Below are positions 11,750 to 24,901 of a stretch of DNA of 64,000 nt, in pieces (position 1 is the stretch's first letter; every line of letters starts with the position of its first letter). The notes under the pieces were generated by a model that ran no database searches, had not been told where the DNA came from, and worked only from the letters and a program-made list of their open reading frames with translations. Origin of the DNA: Phragmites australis (Eukaryota; Streptophyta; Magnoliopsida; Poales; Poaceae); assembly GCF_958298935.1 (NCBI RefSeq), contig NC_084921.1:46409001-46473000 (forward strand), read 5' to 3'. A program made the position numbers and the translations under genes.

Positions 11750-12607
11750 ATGCTACATTACACCATGCCACAGACTTCTCCGCCGATGTCGCCGCTGAGT
11801 GCTCCTGCCACGCCCCGCACCCCTGGCGCCGGCGCGTCCACCGAGGCGCCGCAGCAGCCGGCCTCGCCACGCACGCCCCGGCCCGCGATCACGCTGACCG
11901 CGCCACCGTCCAACAAGAGGAGGCGCCGCGGGGCAGCGCGCTCCTCCCTTCGCGCCGTGCGTGCGCTGTTCCGATCCCTCCCGATCCTCGCCCCGGCGTG
12001 CCGGTTCCCCGGTGTCATCCCGCGCCACGGCGGCGGAGGAGGCGGTGGCGCGTCGCGGGGGCACGACGGCCATGTCAGCGGTGCGTCGCGCACGACGGGG
12101 ACGCTGTTCGGGCACCGCAGGGCGCGGGTGACGCTGGCGGTGCAGGAGACGCCTGGGAGCGTGCCCATCCTGCTGCTGGAGCTCGCCATGCAGACGGGGA
12201 GGTTCATGCAGGAGATGGGCGCCGAACACCTGCGCGTGGCGCTCGAGTGCGAGAAGAAGCCGCCGGGCGGTGGCGCAGGCATCGGACGCACGAGCCTGCT
12301 AGACGAGCCGCTGTGGACGGCGTACGTGAACGGGCGCAAGATCGGGTACGCCGTGCGCCGGGAGCCCACGGAGGACGACCTCACGGTCATGCAGATCCTG
12401 CGCACAGTGTCGGCCGGCGCCGGCGTGCTGCCGGCCGACGTCGTGGGCGGTGGCGGCGCCCCCGAGGGGCAGGAGGCCTTCGACCTCGCGTACATGCGCG
12501 CGTACTTCGACCGCGTGGTGGGGTCCCGGGACTCGGAGTCGTTCTACATGCTTAACCCTGACGGCAACAATGGGCCGGAGCTTAGCATCTTCTTCATCAG
12601 GATATGA
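11750..12607 (+). CDS. MIZU-KUSSEI1-like (DUF617) protein, intronless
   Basis: A 285-residue protein of the plant-specific MIZ1/DUF617 family. Arabidopsis MIZ1 is needed for root hydrotropism and acts at the ER membrane; the role of this particular member is not known. Residues 1-65 are a Pro/Ser/Thr/Ala-rich variable region ending in a basic patch (NKRRRRGAARSS at 54-65). The family domain covers about 115-285, with GTLFGHRRARVTLAVQE, PILLLELAM, FMQEMG, WTAYVNGRKIGYAVRRE and the C-terminal FYMLNPDG and ELSIFFIRI. Length and the single-exon structure fit the family, and the frame is unbroken. The first ATG is used; a second in-frame ATG five codons later (MPQTSPP) is an equally good start. 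Coding sequence is strongly GC-rich, as in many grass intronless genes. Confidence 0.92.
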   Translation: MLHYTMPQTSPPMSPLSAPATPRTPGAGASTEAPQQPASPRTPRPAITLTAPPSNKRRRRGAARSSLRAVRALFRSLPILAPACRFPGVIPRHGGGGGGGASRGHDGHVSGASRTTGTLFGHRRARVTLAVQETPGSVPILLLELAMQTGRFMQEMGAEHLRVALECEKKPPGGGAGIGRTSLLDEPLWTAYVNGRKIGYAVRREPTEDDLTVMQILRTVSAGAGVLPADVVGGGGAPEGQEAFDLAYMRAYFDRVVGSRDSESFYMLNPDGNNGPELSIFFIRI

Positions 12608-13419
12608 AAAATTGCGACACTTCCTTTTAAAATTTGGATTTCGTGTGACTGAGATTAGCGAGTAAAACATAGTTTTAAGCTGTAAGCAGGTACTTTGCTC
12701 TACGGGTAGCCGGGTAGGTCGATGCTCTGTTTCTCTCTTTGTGTTCTATGTGAGGGCTTTTGAAAGTATACATATATAAGCTTTAGAACATAGACTAGGA
12801 AAATGGCGTCCTTCACGAGTGTGTACACTGCACTCTGGCTGCTACTGAACTGGATTATAATGTGTGTGGTCCTAGATTATAATTTGCAGGGAATAAATGC
12901 AAAAATACGATAGGGTTTATGCAGTCCGTATAACTAACATTTAGAGGGAGGCCGATGGCCATCCAGGAGACGAGGTCCCCCAGGCTGCACATTCTGTCGA
13001 ACAGCAGGCGCGGGTCTCGTGTGCTGGCTGCGCGTTTCCGCGTCGGCCTTGAGCTTGTCACCTTGTGCCCTTGCCTTCCTCGTCCTCGATCCACCGACAC
13101 CGCCCAAGCAAAGAAGCCTGTTGTCGTCTGCCCCTATGCTGTGCCATCCTTGAGCCCCCGCCGCCGCCCAAGTAGGGAAAGCCCGTCGTCGCGCCGTGCA
13201 CCGCCTCCGCATTGGAGTGCGTGGCTGCTCCCGCTCGCACTGTCCTAGGGACGAAGTTGCCGCCCATGGGGAACCCACGGTCAGCGGTCGATATGGACCG
13301 TCGAACCGTCCGCCGGTGCCGAGCATCCGCCAAAGGCCAGTGATCTCGATCAGGCTAACAAATTACCTGGTCGAGTTCTCAGAGGTTGGTGAATCTACAC
13401 ATGCGATTATATAATCGGT
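12608..13419. other. 3' flank of the MIZ1-like gene and GC-rich patch
   Basis: The 3' untranslated region of the MIZ1-like gene probably runs to about 12.8 kb. From 12940 to 13330 is a GC-rich patch with overlapping open frames (up to 130 codons on the minus strand) that have no recognisable domain. I do not call a gene. Confidence 0.35.
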
Positions 13420-15064
13420 GGTGACTCTACCTAATTAGTACCTAATTAGTTTGGGTCCTAATCACCTAGATCATTCTGTGAGACTCGTACAAACTCTAAT
13501 ATTCCAATGTGTCGCCTACACCAACACCAATGGATCTACCGGCTTTCTCTACTTTCGGCTCATCTTCACCAAAGTATAGAACCCTATCAGACCTAACCGA
13601 TGGCATCTTCGAATCAATGTCTAATGCTTATTTATGTGTTCATGTGGTGAGCTATATACGATCTAAGGGAATTAGTCCAATAAAGATGAGCTGGAGATAG
13701 CGTTGTCGTGCGCGGGAGAGACAGGAGAGCGGGCGGGGCGTTCTTGTTTCTTCTTCGTAAAAAAACTTGGGTAAGATCTACCGAAGCGGATAGCCTTAAC
13801 CACAGTGTATGCTATAGGAAAGCCCGAGGGCCCTTCCCGTCCCTATCAGGGGAGATGCCAACCGTCTCTCCTTTCTACGAACACGACTTCTTCTGGCAGG
13901 CTGAAGCCTATAAAACAAGGAGATTTCTACCTAGTTGGGCGATATGGTACTAAACACTGGACAGTGGGCACCCCTGCAACGTCTCATGCGAGTACAGAAC
14001 CGCACTAACACAGTTCAGTAGTTGACTGGGATAAACCGGAGATCGTGTCTGGATTCCAAGGCAAAGCTTAGAGGATTGAAACAGGTGAGTAGCTATTCGT
14101 TTGCACCTGAAAAAAATTCCAGTTCTCCGATCTGCCCCAAAAGTTTTCGTTCGGTCTCACATTTCAGTTGTTAGACTTCACAGTTCTTTGTCAATCATAT
14201 TTGGAAGAAAATTGCTACTTTTTCTTGATGTAACTTGTTGGAGCAATAGTTCGTCTTGCTCCAGCAAGTACTGCGAGAGTTTCTTCTAAGAAGAAGATTC
14301 AAGCTTGGAGATAAAATTTGAGAGTAAGGAACACTATGAATATATTAATAATAGAAAAATGTATCACTCTGAAAGGAGTATTACAGCGTGACTTGTTGTC
14401 TTGCTTGTTCTCTCCCGTTGTGTTCGTCCTTTGTTTCTCGCTGCCCCTACTTCTTTTTCTCTTCTCAGGTGACCATAGCCCCCTATTTATAAGGTTATGC
14501 GTAGCTTGACATACAAATTATCGTAATGTACGAATATATAGGACCTGACCGAATTGCTAGATCTTATCCCAGATAACTACTTTCTATCCTATCGGGGAGA
14601 TAAATATCCACCGTAGTAACAATCGTGGTGCCTGCCCCCTGAAGTCGGCGAGAGTTGATCACCAATTGCGACCCGACGCCGCACTGTCAGGGGTGTCAGG
14701 ATAGCCTCCACTACGCTGGAGTGTCAGAGCGTCGTCTATCAGCCTATGCTTTTTATACCGGTCACTTCCTTGCAGGTAAAATACGACCGGTACTCCTCTT
14801 CCGGCAGATCTTTCCTAAGGCCTGCTGACTCACCCTGCTGCCCTCGGGAAGGCAGCTCGATCAGCCCGAGGCGGGAGCCTCGGGAGGCATGGAACTGGGA
14901 GGTGAAGGCTTTTTGAAAGCAGGACCCCAGAGGGCCGGAGCTTCAGGAGGTCGAAGCTTCGGAGGACAAGATTTCGAGAGGTCGTGTTTCTAGAGATTTC
15001 GGGAGGTCAAGCTGGTGGAGTCAAGGGAAGGCTTCGTAGGTACGAAGGGGTAACGTGGCTGGGC
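13420..15064 (-). mobile_element. LTR-like retrotransposon remnant
   Basis: No coding sequence. A TATA-type box is visible on the minus strand at about 14480-14495 (CTTATAAATAGGGGGC). The flanking DNA is rich in short CGAG/GGAGG direct motifs (14840-15050). This texture is typical of grass gypsy LTRs, but I could not find TG...CA ends or a target duplication. Class and limits are uncertain. Confidence 0.3.
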
Positions 15065-15180
15065 TGGAGTCACAGCACGTGGATCGGCACGGCACGACCT
15101 GTTTAGCTAACAGGTCTAAACGGACCGTGTCTCAATGAGCTCGTGCCGTGCCAGACCGGGCCACCCATTTAACCATCTCT
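15065..15180. repeat. CGTGCC-rich dispersed repeat
   Basis: Contains TCGGCACGGCACGACC followed by its near inverted form GCTCGTGCCGTGCCAG, so it can fold into a hairpin. Related CGTGCC/GCCGGCACG-rich segments occur at 45280-45660, 46010-46590 and 49490-49735. I recognise this as a common grass intergenic repeat texture but cannot name the family. Confidence 0.4.
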
Positions 15181-15434
15181 GAGTGCCACATCAATCCCAA
15201 CGACCCCGACGACTGACGACAATGTTGATAGCAGTCTTTCTTCATGACGACTATCGATCACAGACATGAGTTAACCCTAAGGCAAAAATCACACACCTGG
15301 TCCGAGAAAGCTTTTTTGTTGTCTAAAATCCATAAGAGGTTATATGTGATGGATGCTGGCTTGGTTGGCCACAGAATAAAGTCAATAACACGTTCAAGCT
15401 GATTTCTTTAAAAAAGTAGAAAGAAAAGAAATGA

Positions 15435-15570
15435 TTTTTAAAAAAAATATAGATTTACACTCACACAACTGCACAGAAACTGTACGAGTGTCTCTCGATT
15501 AACGCCGGGGCTTAAACCCGGATCGCTCCCACTAAAGCTGCTTCCAGTAATTGGTCGGTTCGGCAGCCTC
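15435..15570 (-). mobile_element. Possible SINE-like fragment
   Basis: On the minus strand the sequence contains GATCCGGGTTTAAGCCCCGG, which resembles a tRNA-type RNA polymerase III B box (GGTTCGAANCC). It is followed by a tail that ends in a T-run at about 15437-15445. No cloverleaf can be drawn, so it is not a tRNA gene. A-box evidence is weak. Confidence 0.3.
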
Positions 15571-18500
15571 ATGCAAGGCTAAGGCATGCATGCATTTCAG
15601 CTCGTGATGACTCTTATTGTACCGGACTAGTACTGTATACTCGATGGTCTCTCCGGATAGCTAGCTGGGAGTGGTTGCTGAATCACTAAGTCACGAGTCC
15701 AAGGTTAAATCAACCCATGCCCTACATGGCTACAGCCTTGAATAAAAAGCAGTGCCTTTCGGTGTGGCGGGCCGAGACAACCACCAAACCAAAAACTAGA
15801 TGTCACCTTCCTCGTGCATATATAGGGACGCAAGGTGGTAAGTGGAGCTGAACAACGAGGAGGAAGATGAGGCATCGAGCGCGCAGCACGAAGGATTCCA
15901 TGGCTGGTGTGACGGGCGAGTTCATTCTGGGGAAGGGATGCGTCAGGATTTGAAGCTGAAGACGATGTGGAAATGGTTGGCGCGGTGCGCGAGTGTGGAG
16001 GCCGTTTTTCGGGTAAGACTCAACGACCACTCGTAAGCCTTTCTGTCAGCAGAGAGTAACTAGGTCTCCTTGAAACTGCGCCAAAGCCTCTAAAGCCTAG
16101 ATCAGTAGAATGCGTCCATTCAGAACTCTTATACTACTTCTACTCATCTCTGGAGTCAATTGGACGATGGTGCGGAGCCGTGGAAGACCTGCTCTACGTT
16201 CAGGATCTGTGTAGCTAAAGCTAGGGTCACTAGAGAGAAGTACGATCATATACGGGGAAACTCTTGTTTGCGTTGATCTACATTTGTGTCGGTGTTGTCC
16301 TTTTGTTGGTCGCCGTGTGCAGTCATGCTAAGCATTTTAGAGCAACATGTGGGTTTCACGAGCACTTCTGATCAAGGGAAATGTTGTATCGTTATCAGGG
16401 ACACCTTGATCCTTAATTGCAACCTTACTGGCGTACAATCCATGCTAGTTACAAACGACTATAGTGCCGTGAGCATTTGATGCTTATGCCAAATACATGT
16501 TCAACGCTCTGTTTCCTTTTCACGACGCCACAGCAGCTCAATGCTCAATTTCCTTTTCACTTATCTTATGTCAGGTCCTTTGCTCGTTGGAAGTATACGG
16601 TTAAGCATTAAATCGTACTCTATTTTTTTAACTGCAAGGCAGGAGCATTGGAACATACTAACATAGACTGTAATAAGAGTACAATATAAAGAAATCTACA
16701 TTTCCACAGCCATCTCATGCGAGCACAAACTGGACTAGGATCCGTGCTACAGTATCAATGACCTTAGCCTTTGTTCCGAGCTGTTGGATTGAGAACGGAC
16801 AACGAGATTATTGCTACAGTGTTTTACACATAATACTCTTGCTACAATGATTCACTGTAAATTACTGTAGCGGCACTCACATTTTACTGTTAAAAAATAT
16901 TGTAGCCCATTTTTGCTCTGTAAAGACAGAGGATCCCAGTCCGCACAAACTAGCACTAATGCAACTGCCTGGGGTTAAGCAGGGCATCGTGTGCCTGGAA
17001 CTTTGGATGCCAACGTAGAAGGCCTTCCATTCAGACCATCTGTTCGGGCAGTTTTGCTCCGCCGCTCTCTTCACTACATGCGCAATTCACTGCCAGGAAG
17101 GCAATAACCTACTGTACTCTAATAGTTGCGATTCAGCTACAAAGGAAAACTACCACCAGCAAAGTTCTCTCTAAAATCCTACAAGAAATACCAAGAGGAA
17201 TAGCACGCGGAGTGATGGATGTATCGAACTGGCTTAAGAAATTGGACAGTGAGAAATCATTGCAATGAGATGCATTTGGAATTTGAGCTAAAGCGTGAGC
17301 CACAAAGCCTGCACTTCCATTGTGTACACTTCGTCAAGAGGTTTTCCCTTCCGGGCGACGGCAAGCTGAGCTTGTGCTCAGCCTGTTATCTTCAGCGGCA
17401 CAAGACTTGATGGTTTGCGATCGTGATAGGATTCCACAAACATAACACTCATCAGCTGTTGTTTCATCGGCTACGTGCATCCATGATGTACAGGCCAAGA
17501 TATAATTATTCTATTATCCAAAAAAATCGTCTGTTATTACAACCTGCTCAGTTCAAACTGCTTAAGTTTTGATGATGGACATTGCATAGTTCTCATAATT
17601 AATGGTTGTACAATGCTTGTAACTTCAATAGGTATATGCTCACCATGCACATGGTCTCACTTATGAGCTCATAGTTCCTATTAGGACAACTACAATGTGG
17701 AAAAAAAAAGTTTATATGTAATAAATATAGTCTTACTGTTTGCTCATAGCTATTGTGAAACCAGTTCGTAACACAATCAATACAAAAGTTGTCCATTGTT
17801 ATATAGGTAGTCCACAAGCTAATAAATTATATTATTTTACTATATCACTATATATATGAAATAGAATACTCAAAAGCCGTTGCCTCATCCAAATAGCTAT
17901 TGCCCCTGCGAGTAGCCGTTGCTGGTTCCTCAACCTACCCCCATATACTACTGCCTACAAAATATGCACATAAATATTGTGCTCTTTATCATAACTACTA
18001 TCATATATAAGTAGTGTAGTAAATCCTATCTATATAGAATACTAACTTAGATACATTATTGTTACCCTTAGTAGCACAAAATTTCCCCCTAGCCCCTACA
18101 GTCATCAGGAAATGTACAAAGGTGTTAGGAACAGGTACAGTGCAAAAGTCAAAAGGTGTAAAATACTGCTACAACAGCGGGTGTGACTACAGTCCCGCTA
18201 CAGTAACACCAATAGGGAAAAAACGTTTTTCCCCTGCTTTATATAGCTCTCATCTACTTTATATAAAATATCTATAGGTAGAGATGAAATTACGCATCTA
18301 TCCATCGTCTACAAAAGAATCCCGAGAGAAGCAAGAAGAGACCACTCTCTATTCATTTACGTATTAGACTCCTCTCTCTTGGTTCTTTCTCTTCTCTCTA
18401 TCTCTCTAGTTTTCCTTTGTAGAAAGGGGTTGGCCAAGCTACCCCACTGTTGTTCCTTGCAATAATACGCTGGAAATTTGGGCACAAGGCGCTACAATGG

Positions 18501-19079
18501 TTCAGCGAGCGTGGAGTGCGCTCCGAGTTTCATTCTCAGCTCTAGACAATGTGCTTTCCTAGGACGAAGATGACGAATGGTTCTCTCAACTTCTTGTTTT
18601 CTTCCTTGCTGTATCCCATTTGACAAAGTCCAGATGGCTTGGTTCAAGCAGTAGCAAACAAACAATGTATGTTCGACACTAGAGATCATTTTAAATGTGT
18701 TCTTTCTTCAAATCAAAGCTTTCCGCCTTTATGGCTCCTTTGGAATATATGAATTTTACATGAATAGTACATAAATTTTACAAGAATCATTCTAATTTTA
18801 CAGAAAACATATAAGATTCAGAAAAAAAATCCTACAATAAAAAAGAGTCCTTAGCACTCTCTGAGAAAAAGTGTCTATTTACCTAAAAAAAAATTGAATT
18901 ACAAGCGAGAAAAACAAAGAAGACGGGTAATTTAATCCCAACACATGCAGGAAATGTGAATGGATTGGTTCTCTCAACGCAAACAAATTTAGGTAATATA
19001 GAAATTAGCCGATGACAGTGGTACAGCCCACAACTAACTTAATTCCTATAACAACTTTAGAATAAAATCAAACTCAAGC
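15571..19079. other. Intergenic, mostly unassigned
   Basis: No gene supported. At 16800-16910 a short cluster of CTACAGT/TACTGTA motifs suggests a small palindromic MITE. The stretch 17880-18480 has a TATATAG box near 18240 and a pyrimidine-rich end, so it could be an LTR remnant, but no ends were found. The segment 18735-18850 has the look of a small MITE. All other open frames are short and featureless. Confidence 0.35.
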
Positions 19080-21131
19080 ACCTGATCCTGTGTTTACTAG
19101 GGGAAATGAAAAAAAGGAACAAATGGAAAGGAAAAACAGGACTACCGAAACAGAGAAAAACTGAAAAAAAGAGATTATATTCTCAAACCAATGCAAAACT
19201 ATCATTGCTCATTTACAGCCTGAAATTTGTTGACTATTCAACCAAGAATCCAACAACCAGTGTCCACGTCGGATGGGAGGACTACTGCACAGCTAGGAAT
19301 GAGATGCACAACCAGGAATCCAAGTTGTAGCTATAGTCAATTGAGGTGTTGACATTCTAACGGATTTCAAGCACCGGCAAGTTGAGTGCGTCGAGCGAAA
19401 TGGCAGCTGCTGTCAATGGGTTGCAAGGATAGATGCGTTTTTCTAGAAAAACGGTATGAGGAAATAATTTCTTGCAACTCTTCTTGTACAATGATCATCA
19501 CAATATGTGCACTTTTAGCTCTCTCTCAATTTTCCACGGTGATTTTGCACATAAAACTTGATACTATCTCTTTTAAACTTTGACACTATCTGTTTTATTC
19601 TACTATTTCTATTTGTCGCATACCCTGAAAATAAGTTCGATCCTACATGTGCATATGCATCTATGAAGTGTGGCTCGGTTAAGTTCTTAGAATTCTTGAT
19701 AGAGTTTGTGGCTACCTAGTGGATGATATAATAATTACATAAGGGGTTGCTGAACAATGGATGTAATTTCTATTGTTTTACCTTTGCACTGAATCGTTTG
19801 TTTGCATCGAAAATTTTCCCTTCAGTGATGCAGAAGGAAGCACTCCAAACACAAGCCATGCTTGTAAACACAAACCGGGCACTCATGTGCCGTGCTTGTA
19901 ACCTCTTGCAATTTTATACTTTAGCTAGCTATGTATATAATGTAGTCATAATCTTCACGTCTTAGGATTGAAGACAACAAATTGGTTTGTGAATCACTGA
20001 ATCCTGAGTCACTCCATGCAACCAGACAACACAAATATGAGATAGTATATAAATACCTGGCATGTATGTCAAAAACATCAGATAGACAGGTAAAAAGATT
20101 AAAAAAATAAAATTTGGGAACAACTCACTGCCTCTCTAGAATGAGCAAAATCACTGAAGCATGAGACTCCATGAGAACACATATACAAGATAGTGTATAA
20201 ATAAGGAAAAAGTCTATTTTACAACCACCAACTATGAGCTCAATCTGCTTTTTCACCATCAACTATGAAACCGTTCATTTTTTAACCCCAACTATTAAAT
20301 CCGTTCATTTTTCAGTCTTTGCATGAATTAGAGTGGTTTTGGGTTTGGGTGACGTGACACTGACATGGCCTAGGGCTGAATTTTTTTTAATTTAAAAAAC
20401 TAGTAAATGACTTCAAAAATTCAGGAAAATTTCTTACTCATACTATACAGTACTAAACAAATTTTGTATAAGTGAACTAAAGTATAACCAACCCACAAAA
20501 AGGATAGTGTTTAAAGCTAAATCAAACCATTTTTTGCATGACAATGACACTTTAATCCACTCCACACCAACTTGATTTAGGATCTAATTATTCCTATGTG
20601 CAACCGAATTGTTTTTCTAGAATTATTCCAAGTCATTCACAACTTTTAAAATTTAAAAACCATAGCCCAATTTCAAAAAATTAGTAAATGACTTCAAACA
20701 ATTGTGTAAATAAAATCTCAGTTGCACATTGGAGTATATAGGACCTATATCATTCTGGTCTGAAGAAAAATAAAGTTTAATCAGCACACAAATATAGTTT
20801 TGTTTAGTTTTATACACTATTTTTTGCACGCCGATTGTACTATATTTCATTCATAAAATTTATATTTAGGTTATAAATAATCCATATCGTGAGTAAGATT
20901 TTTAATGAATTTTTGAATCCATATTGTGAGTTTGTTTTTAAAATTCAAAAACTATTTCAGCTGTCTAGGGGAAATGGAAAGTTACCAAATCGAAAAGGAC
21001 AAATACGAGAATAAGAAAATACTGCAGAAACTGAGCAAAACTGAACAAAAATGGCACTGTTTTCTCAATTCGAGTGCTATTACCATTTGCCTCAAAACCG
21101 TTGACTATTGAGGGGAGAATCAAACTAGATA
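19080..21131. repeat. Diverged local duplications 3' of the LAS1-like gene
   Basis: Two diverged copies are visible at about 19095-19330 and 20965-21120, sharing CTAGGGGAAATG and GTTGACTATT. A second duplicated pair, about 155 bp apart, lies at 19995-20060 and 20150-20215, sharing AATCACTGA and a TATAAATA motif. Between them, 20205-20400 reads like a Mutator-like terminal region (CCACCAACTATGAGCTC and CATCAACTATGAAACCG). A third local repeat, AGTAAATGACTTCAAA, is at about 20402 and 20683. No gene is present. Confidence 0.45.
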
Positions 21132-22770
21132 CTACAACAAAATTTTCATCTTCGATTTTATAAAGAGTAACTCCTTATCGGTCACCTTTTCCCACACACC
21201 ACCAACCAGTAATCTACCCTTCAAAGGAAATGTCAGTTCTGGCATATCTGAGATATCATATTCTGGTGATGACCTTGGTATTTCCATAATGCTTCCATCC
21301 TCCAACTGCTCAGGCGGTTGTAATGTGGCATCCTCCAGTCCATGATTGATATCAGAATGATCGTCGTCCTCAAAATTTCTATGCTGTTGTAATGTGGCAT
21401 CCTCCAGTCCATGATTGATGGCATCAAAAGCAGGAAGAACAGCAGTTGAACTAAATGAACAGGGTATTGTTCCTATTGGACAGGGAGTCCATGACTTTGC
21501 TACAGACCATCTGTTATATTTCTCTGGCGTGCTTGTGTTGAACGATCCTTCAGTGCCATTTTCTGCTGAACATGCATTCTTCTGCCTCTTCAACTGCAAC
21601 TTGAACATTTCCAGTGTCTTTGTTGCCTTTTCAACTGATTCTTGTTCGTTGCATAGGGTTCTTGATTCAGAGAGGGAAGAAACTTTAGCCAACCTTTCCA
21701 GAGATAACATAGGAAGCTTCCTCAATTTCTCCTTCACATTATTATTGTCGACCATCTCAATCAACAGCAGTGCTGCATCTATGATACATCTTTCACCTAT
21801 AGTGGACAGATTCAATAACTTCGGTAGAAGTTTTGCAAGGCAAAAACAAGGGACTGCATTCTTTTCTGAAGAAAGTACTCCTATCTCGTGCACAAGTCCA
21901 ATGTAGCCTAAACTCTTCAGTTCTTTTATATTTCTGACAAGCCATAGAACCAAGGAACATAAACTTTTCACTTCAGATGGCTCAGCTGGTAGACACACAT
22001 ATGATTCACCTACAAATAAAACAACCAATAAGGCCAGAAACAAGGCCGCACAAATAGAACTTCACAAGAGACTGAAATGGAGAACTAACATCAAGTCTAG
22101 AAACCAAAATAAAATTTGACAGCTATCCCATGGCAGGCAATTCATGGAATGAATTATAGGAAATGAGGTCTGCAGAAAGGGTAGACCAATGGAAGTATAA
22201 TACACGGTTATAAATACCTTTGCTTGTGAGTTCTTCCTTTGCCTCGATCATTTCAATTACTGACTTTAGTAAACTAAGCAACAATCTTGGTTCTTTCTCT
22301 GACAGTTTCATTATGATAGTTTTTATTGCGCTATTCGATATTTGAACATTGGATGAGTGATTAACAGCCAAACTATCAGTTTGTTGCATGTCACTGCTTT
22401 CAGAGGACTCCGGAGCATCCAGTTGCAAAAGATCCATTAGAACAGAGACAACCTCATAGGGACAGGCATAGTATAGTCGCTGAGAGTACTTTATGGTTTT
22501 GGAAATCAGTTTCTCAGAACCTGGAATTTAAAAGTAACACAACAAACAGTGAGATATCTTGGTCATGAAGATATATTCCCTTGACACAGACTTATAATTC
22601 TCAATAATGTAATTTTACTCATTTCTAATAAAAAATAAAACAGAATTGATGTTGAACAGATGGTAGTAATCGCACATTCACACTAACAGAAGAACATTCA
22701 GAAAGTAGATGGTTATATGGTAGCAAATAAATGAGGATGATCTCAGTTACACAACTAAACTTATATATGC

Positions 22771-22816
<46 letters not shown>

Positions 22817-24901
22817 AGATTAATGAAGAGATAAGCAAAATCATAATTTCATGAGGTGCATTATTTACACATTCTAGAGCATAATCCTAGAGTTTTCTTT
22901 GTGTAAAGAAAAAAAAACAGAATTCATTAATCTTTCTTACAAATTGCAATGTATAGAATATAGATCAAAGCAAACCATACGGAGGTGGAGAATTCAATTG
23001 GGCACTGCCTTCCATGGGTTCAAGATTTAGAGTTGTACCGTTAAGTCTAACAATCATAGAAAGGGGTCACATTTTACTTCATTTCCTTGAACTTATTTTC
23101 TAAGGAAAATTGTATATATGAGCTTCCTAATTCATAGAATCTATCTAACAGAAAAACTCATGTTGAGTCAACTATCATCTTGCACTGTAGCAATGCATCT
23201 CTAACCATCCAAACATCAGGCCAACCAGAAAACTCTGAACGCCAAGCAGGAGTTGGCCAGAGAACTATTAATAAGCAAGAAAAATTCATCTTCTCATTAC
23301 CTATACAGAAATCTTAGTGCGGTTCTGAGTAGATAAAAACCTATATCTGTCTGCCCAGATCCTAATGCAACAGTGAAAATCCAAGTGCAGGCTCAACCAA
23401 AGTTCTTTATATAAGCTGGCGATACTCACGTTTCCTTTTGGAACCTGATTTTGATTCTTTTACATCATTCCCCTTCAGAAAGTGCGCGATCTCATGCAGT
23501 CTGAATCTCAGTTCCACTTGAGCATCAGGAATTGCATTAGTCTGGCGATCCCAGTAAACACACTTCAACCAATCAAATGCCTGAAAGTAACCTTACTAAG
23601 TAAAATATCACAGCTAGAAACAAAGAAAGAAATTTAAAATTCCAGGACTCCTTTAAATTATGCTTTCACAACCAAAAAAACAGCATCAGTAGCAAAGTGA
23701 AAGAACTATATGACAAGAGGCCTTATAGCTGGTCGCGAACTCATTTTACCTTAATGCTTGCCAAGCGTAACAGTCGCAGAGAGGGAAGATTGCGATGGGA
23801 ACTCTCTACACAGCACAAATAATCAGTACATAAACTTGTAGTGATCATGTGAAAATCAGACGAAAGATATCATCAAATACTCTAGGGCCAAATTCACAAT
23901 TTAATAAGATGTGACAAATAAAATCTTCTAACCATGACGAATGTCGACCAGAACTCGTGGTATTCCAACAGCCTCAGCTAGTTCAGATATTGAACGTCCA
24001 GTTCTCTTATGTGGATTCTCCACAAAACCATTTACGAGCCTGGAAGTGGAAAAAAGAGAGGGAAGTGGAGAATAATTGTTTATTGTATTTGGTAAAAACT
24101 GCAGTAGCTACCTACACTCTACAGTAGGATGACAGATGCATCCATGGAAACGAAGTCAAACACATCACATGCTGTTATTTTCGGAGACCACTAGCAAAGT
24201 CCTCCTCTTTGCACAATAATAAGTTAAGGCATTCATTTGAATCCATCCGGCAAAAAAGAACAATTTTGCTGCTCGCAGCACGATAATGAATTTATCCTAT
24301 GCATTTGAGAAAGCTAGTGTTGCCCATGTATCACCCACGGAGGCACGGATCAGAATTGCAGACAGAGTTTCCTCACCTCATGATTGCCATACTGTACAGC
24401 ATTGCGAGCATCTCCTCGGACTCCGGCGCATGATCCCCAGCCATCCCACTCCTAGTTTTTAAGGGGAGGGGGGGGGGTGAATTCTGGCATATAACACCAT
24501 TCCAACTCCACAGTCACAAACAGGTTCGAATTTCGTATCAAACGACGTACCTGAAGAAGGGATCCCGCAGCCGTATCTCGACGAAGGCGGCGGTGACGTC
24601 CACGGGGATCGGGAGGGAGCCCCTGCTCCGCCACGCCGCGATCTGAACCAACCAACGAAAAACAAATCAAAATTCACACTCTTTTGCTAAATCTATTGGG
24701 CCTTCCCAGTTTACGGAAGGTGGGTATCACCCTGCGAAGCGCGGCGGCGGGGTAGGGGGAGAAGAGGCCGTCGCGCACGAACTGCCACTCCGCCCAGCTC
24801 GACCACGGCACCAGCTTCCGGCCAGTGGAGAGGCCGCCGGCGCCGGCATAGGATCCCGTCGCTACCGGCGCCGGCTGCGCGTCCGCCTCCGCCGCCGCCA
24901 T
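21132..24901 (-). CDS. LAS1-like pre-rRNA-processing endoribonuclease
   Basis: Orthologue of Las1/LAS1L, the HEPN ribonuclease that cuts ITS2 during large-subunit rRNA maturation in the nucleolus with the kinase Grc3/NOL9. Eight exons on the minus strand: 24731-24901, 24551-24642, 24377-24451, 23933-24039, 23750-23805, 23430-23580, 22218-22520 and 21132-22009. All are GT-AG with matching phases and give 610 residues. The Las1 domain covers about 32-190: VPWSSWAEWQFVRDGLF, then AAWRSRG, a small alpha-helical part, and the catalytic HEPN motif RHESSH at 147-152 followed by RNLPSLRLLRLAS. The C-terminal half (about 220-610) is weakly conserved, as in other plant members, and ends with a WEKVTDKEL motif. 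Both catalytic residues (Arg147, His152) are present and no frame break was found. Residues 516-549 hold a duplicated peptide, described separately. The start Met is the only one before the conserved domain. Confidence 0.9.
21318..21419 (-). repeat. In-frame tandem duplication in the LAS1-like C-terminus
   Basis: A 33-bp sequence occurs identically at 21318-21350 and 21387-21419, spaced 69 bp. It encodes INHGLEDATLQ at residues 516-526 and again at 539-549, so the unit is 23 codons and keeps the frame. It lies in the poorly conserved acidic tail of the LAS1-like protein, outside the catalytic domain. Confidence 0.9.
22773..22813. repeat. (GA)n microsatellite in LAS1-like intron
   Basis: About 20 perfect GA units in the intron between exons 6 and 7 of the LAS1-like gene. 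Likely polymorphic. Confidence 0.95.

Noticed and set aside
15480..15560. tRNA gene
   Set aside because: Only a B-box-like word is present. No acceptor stem or cloverleaf can be formed, so at most a SINE fragment.
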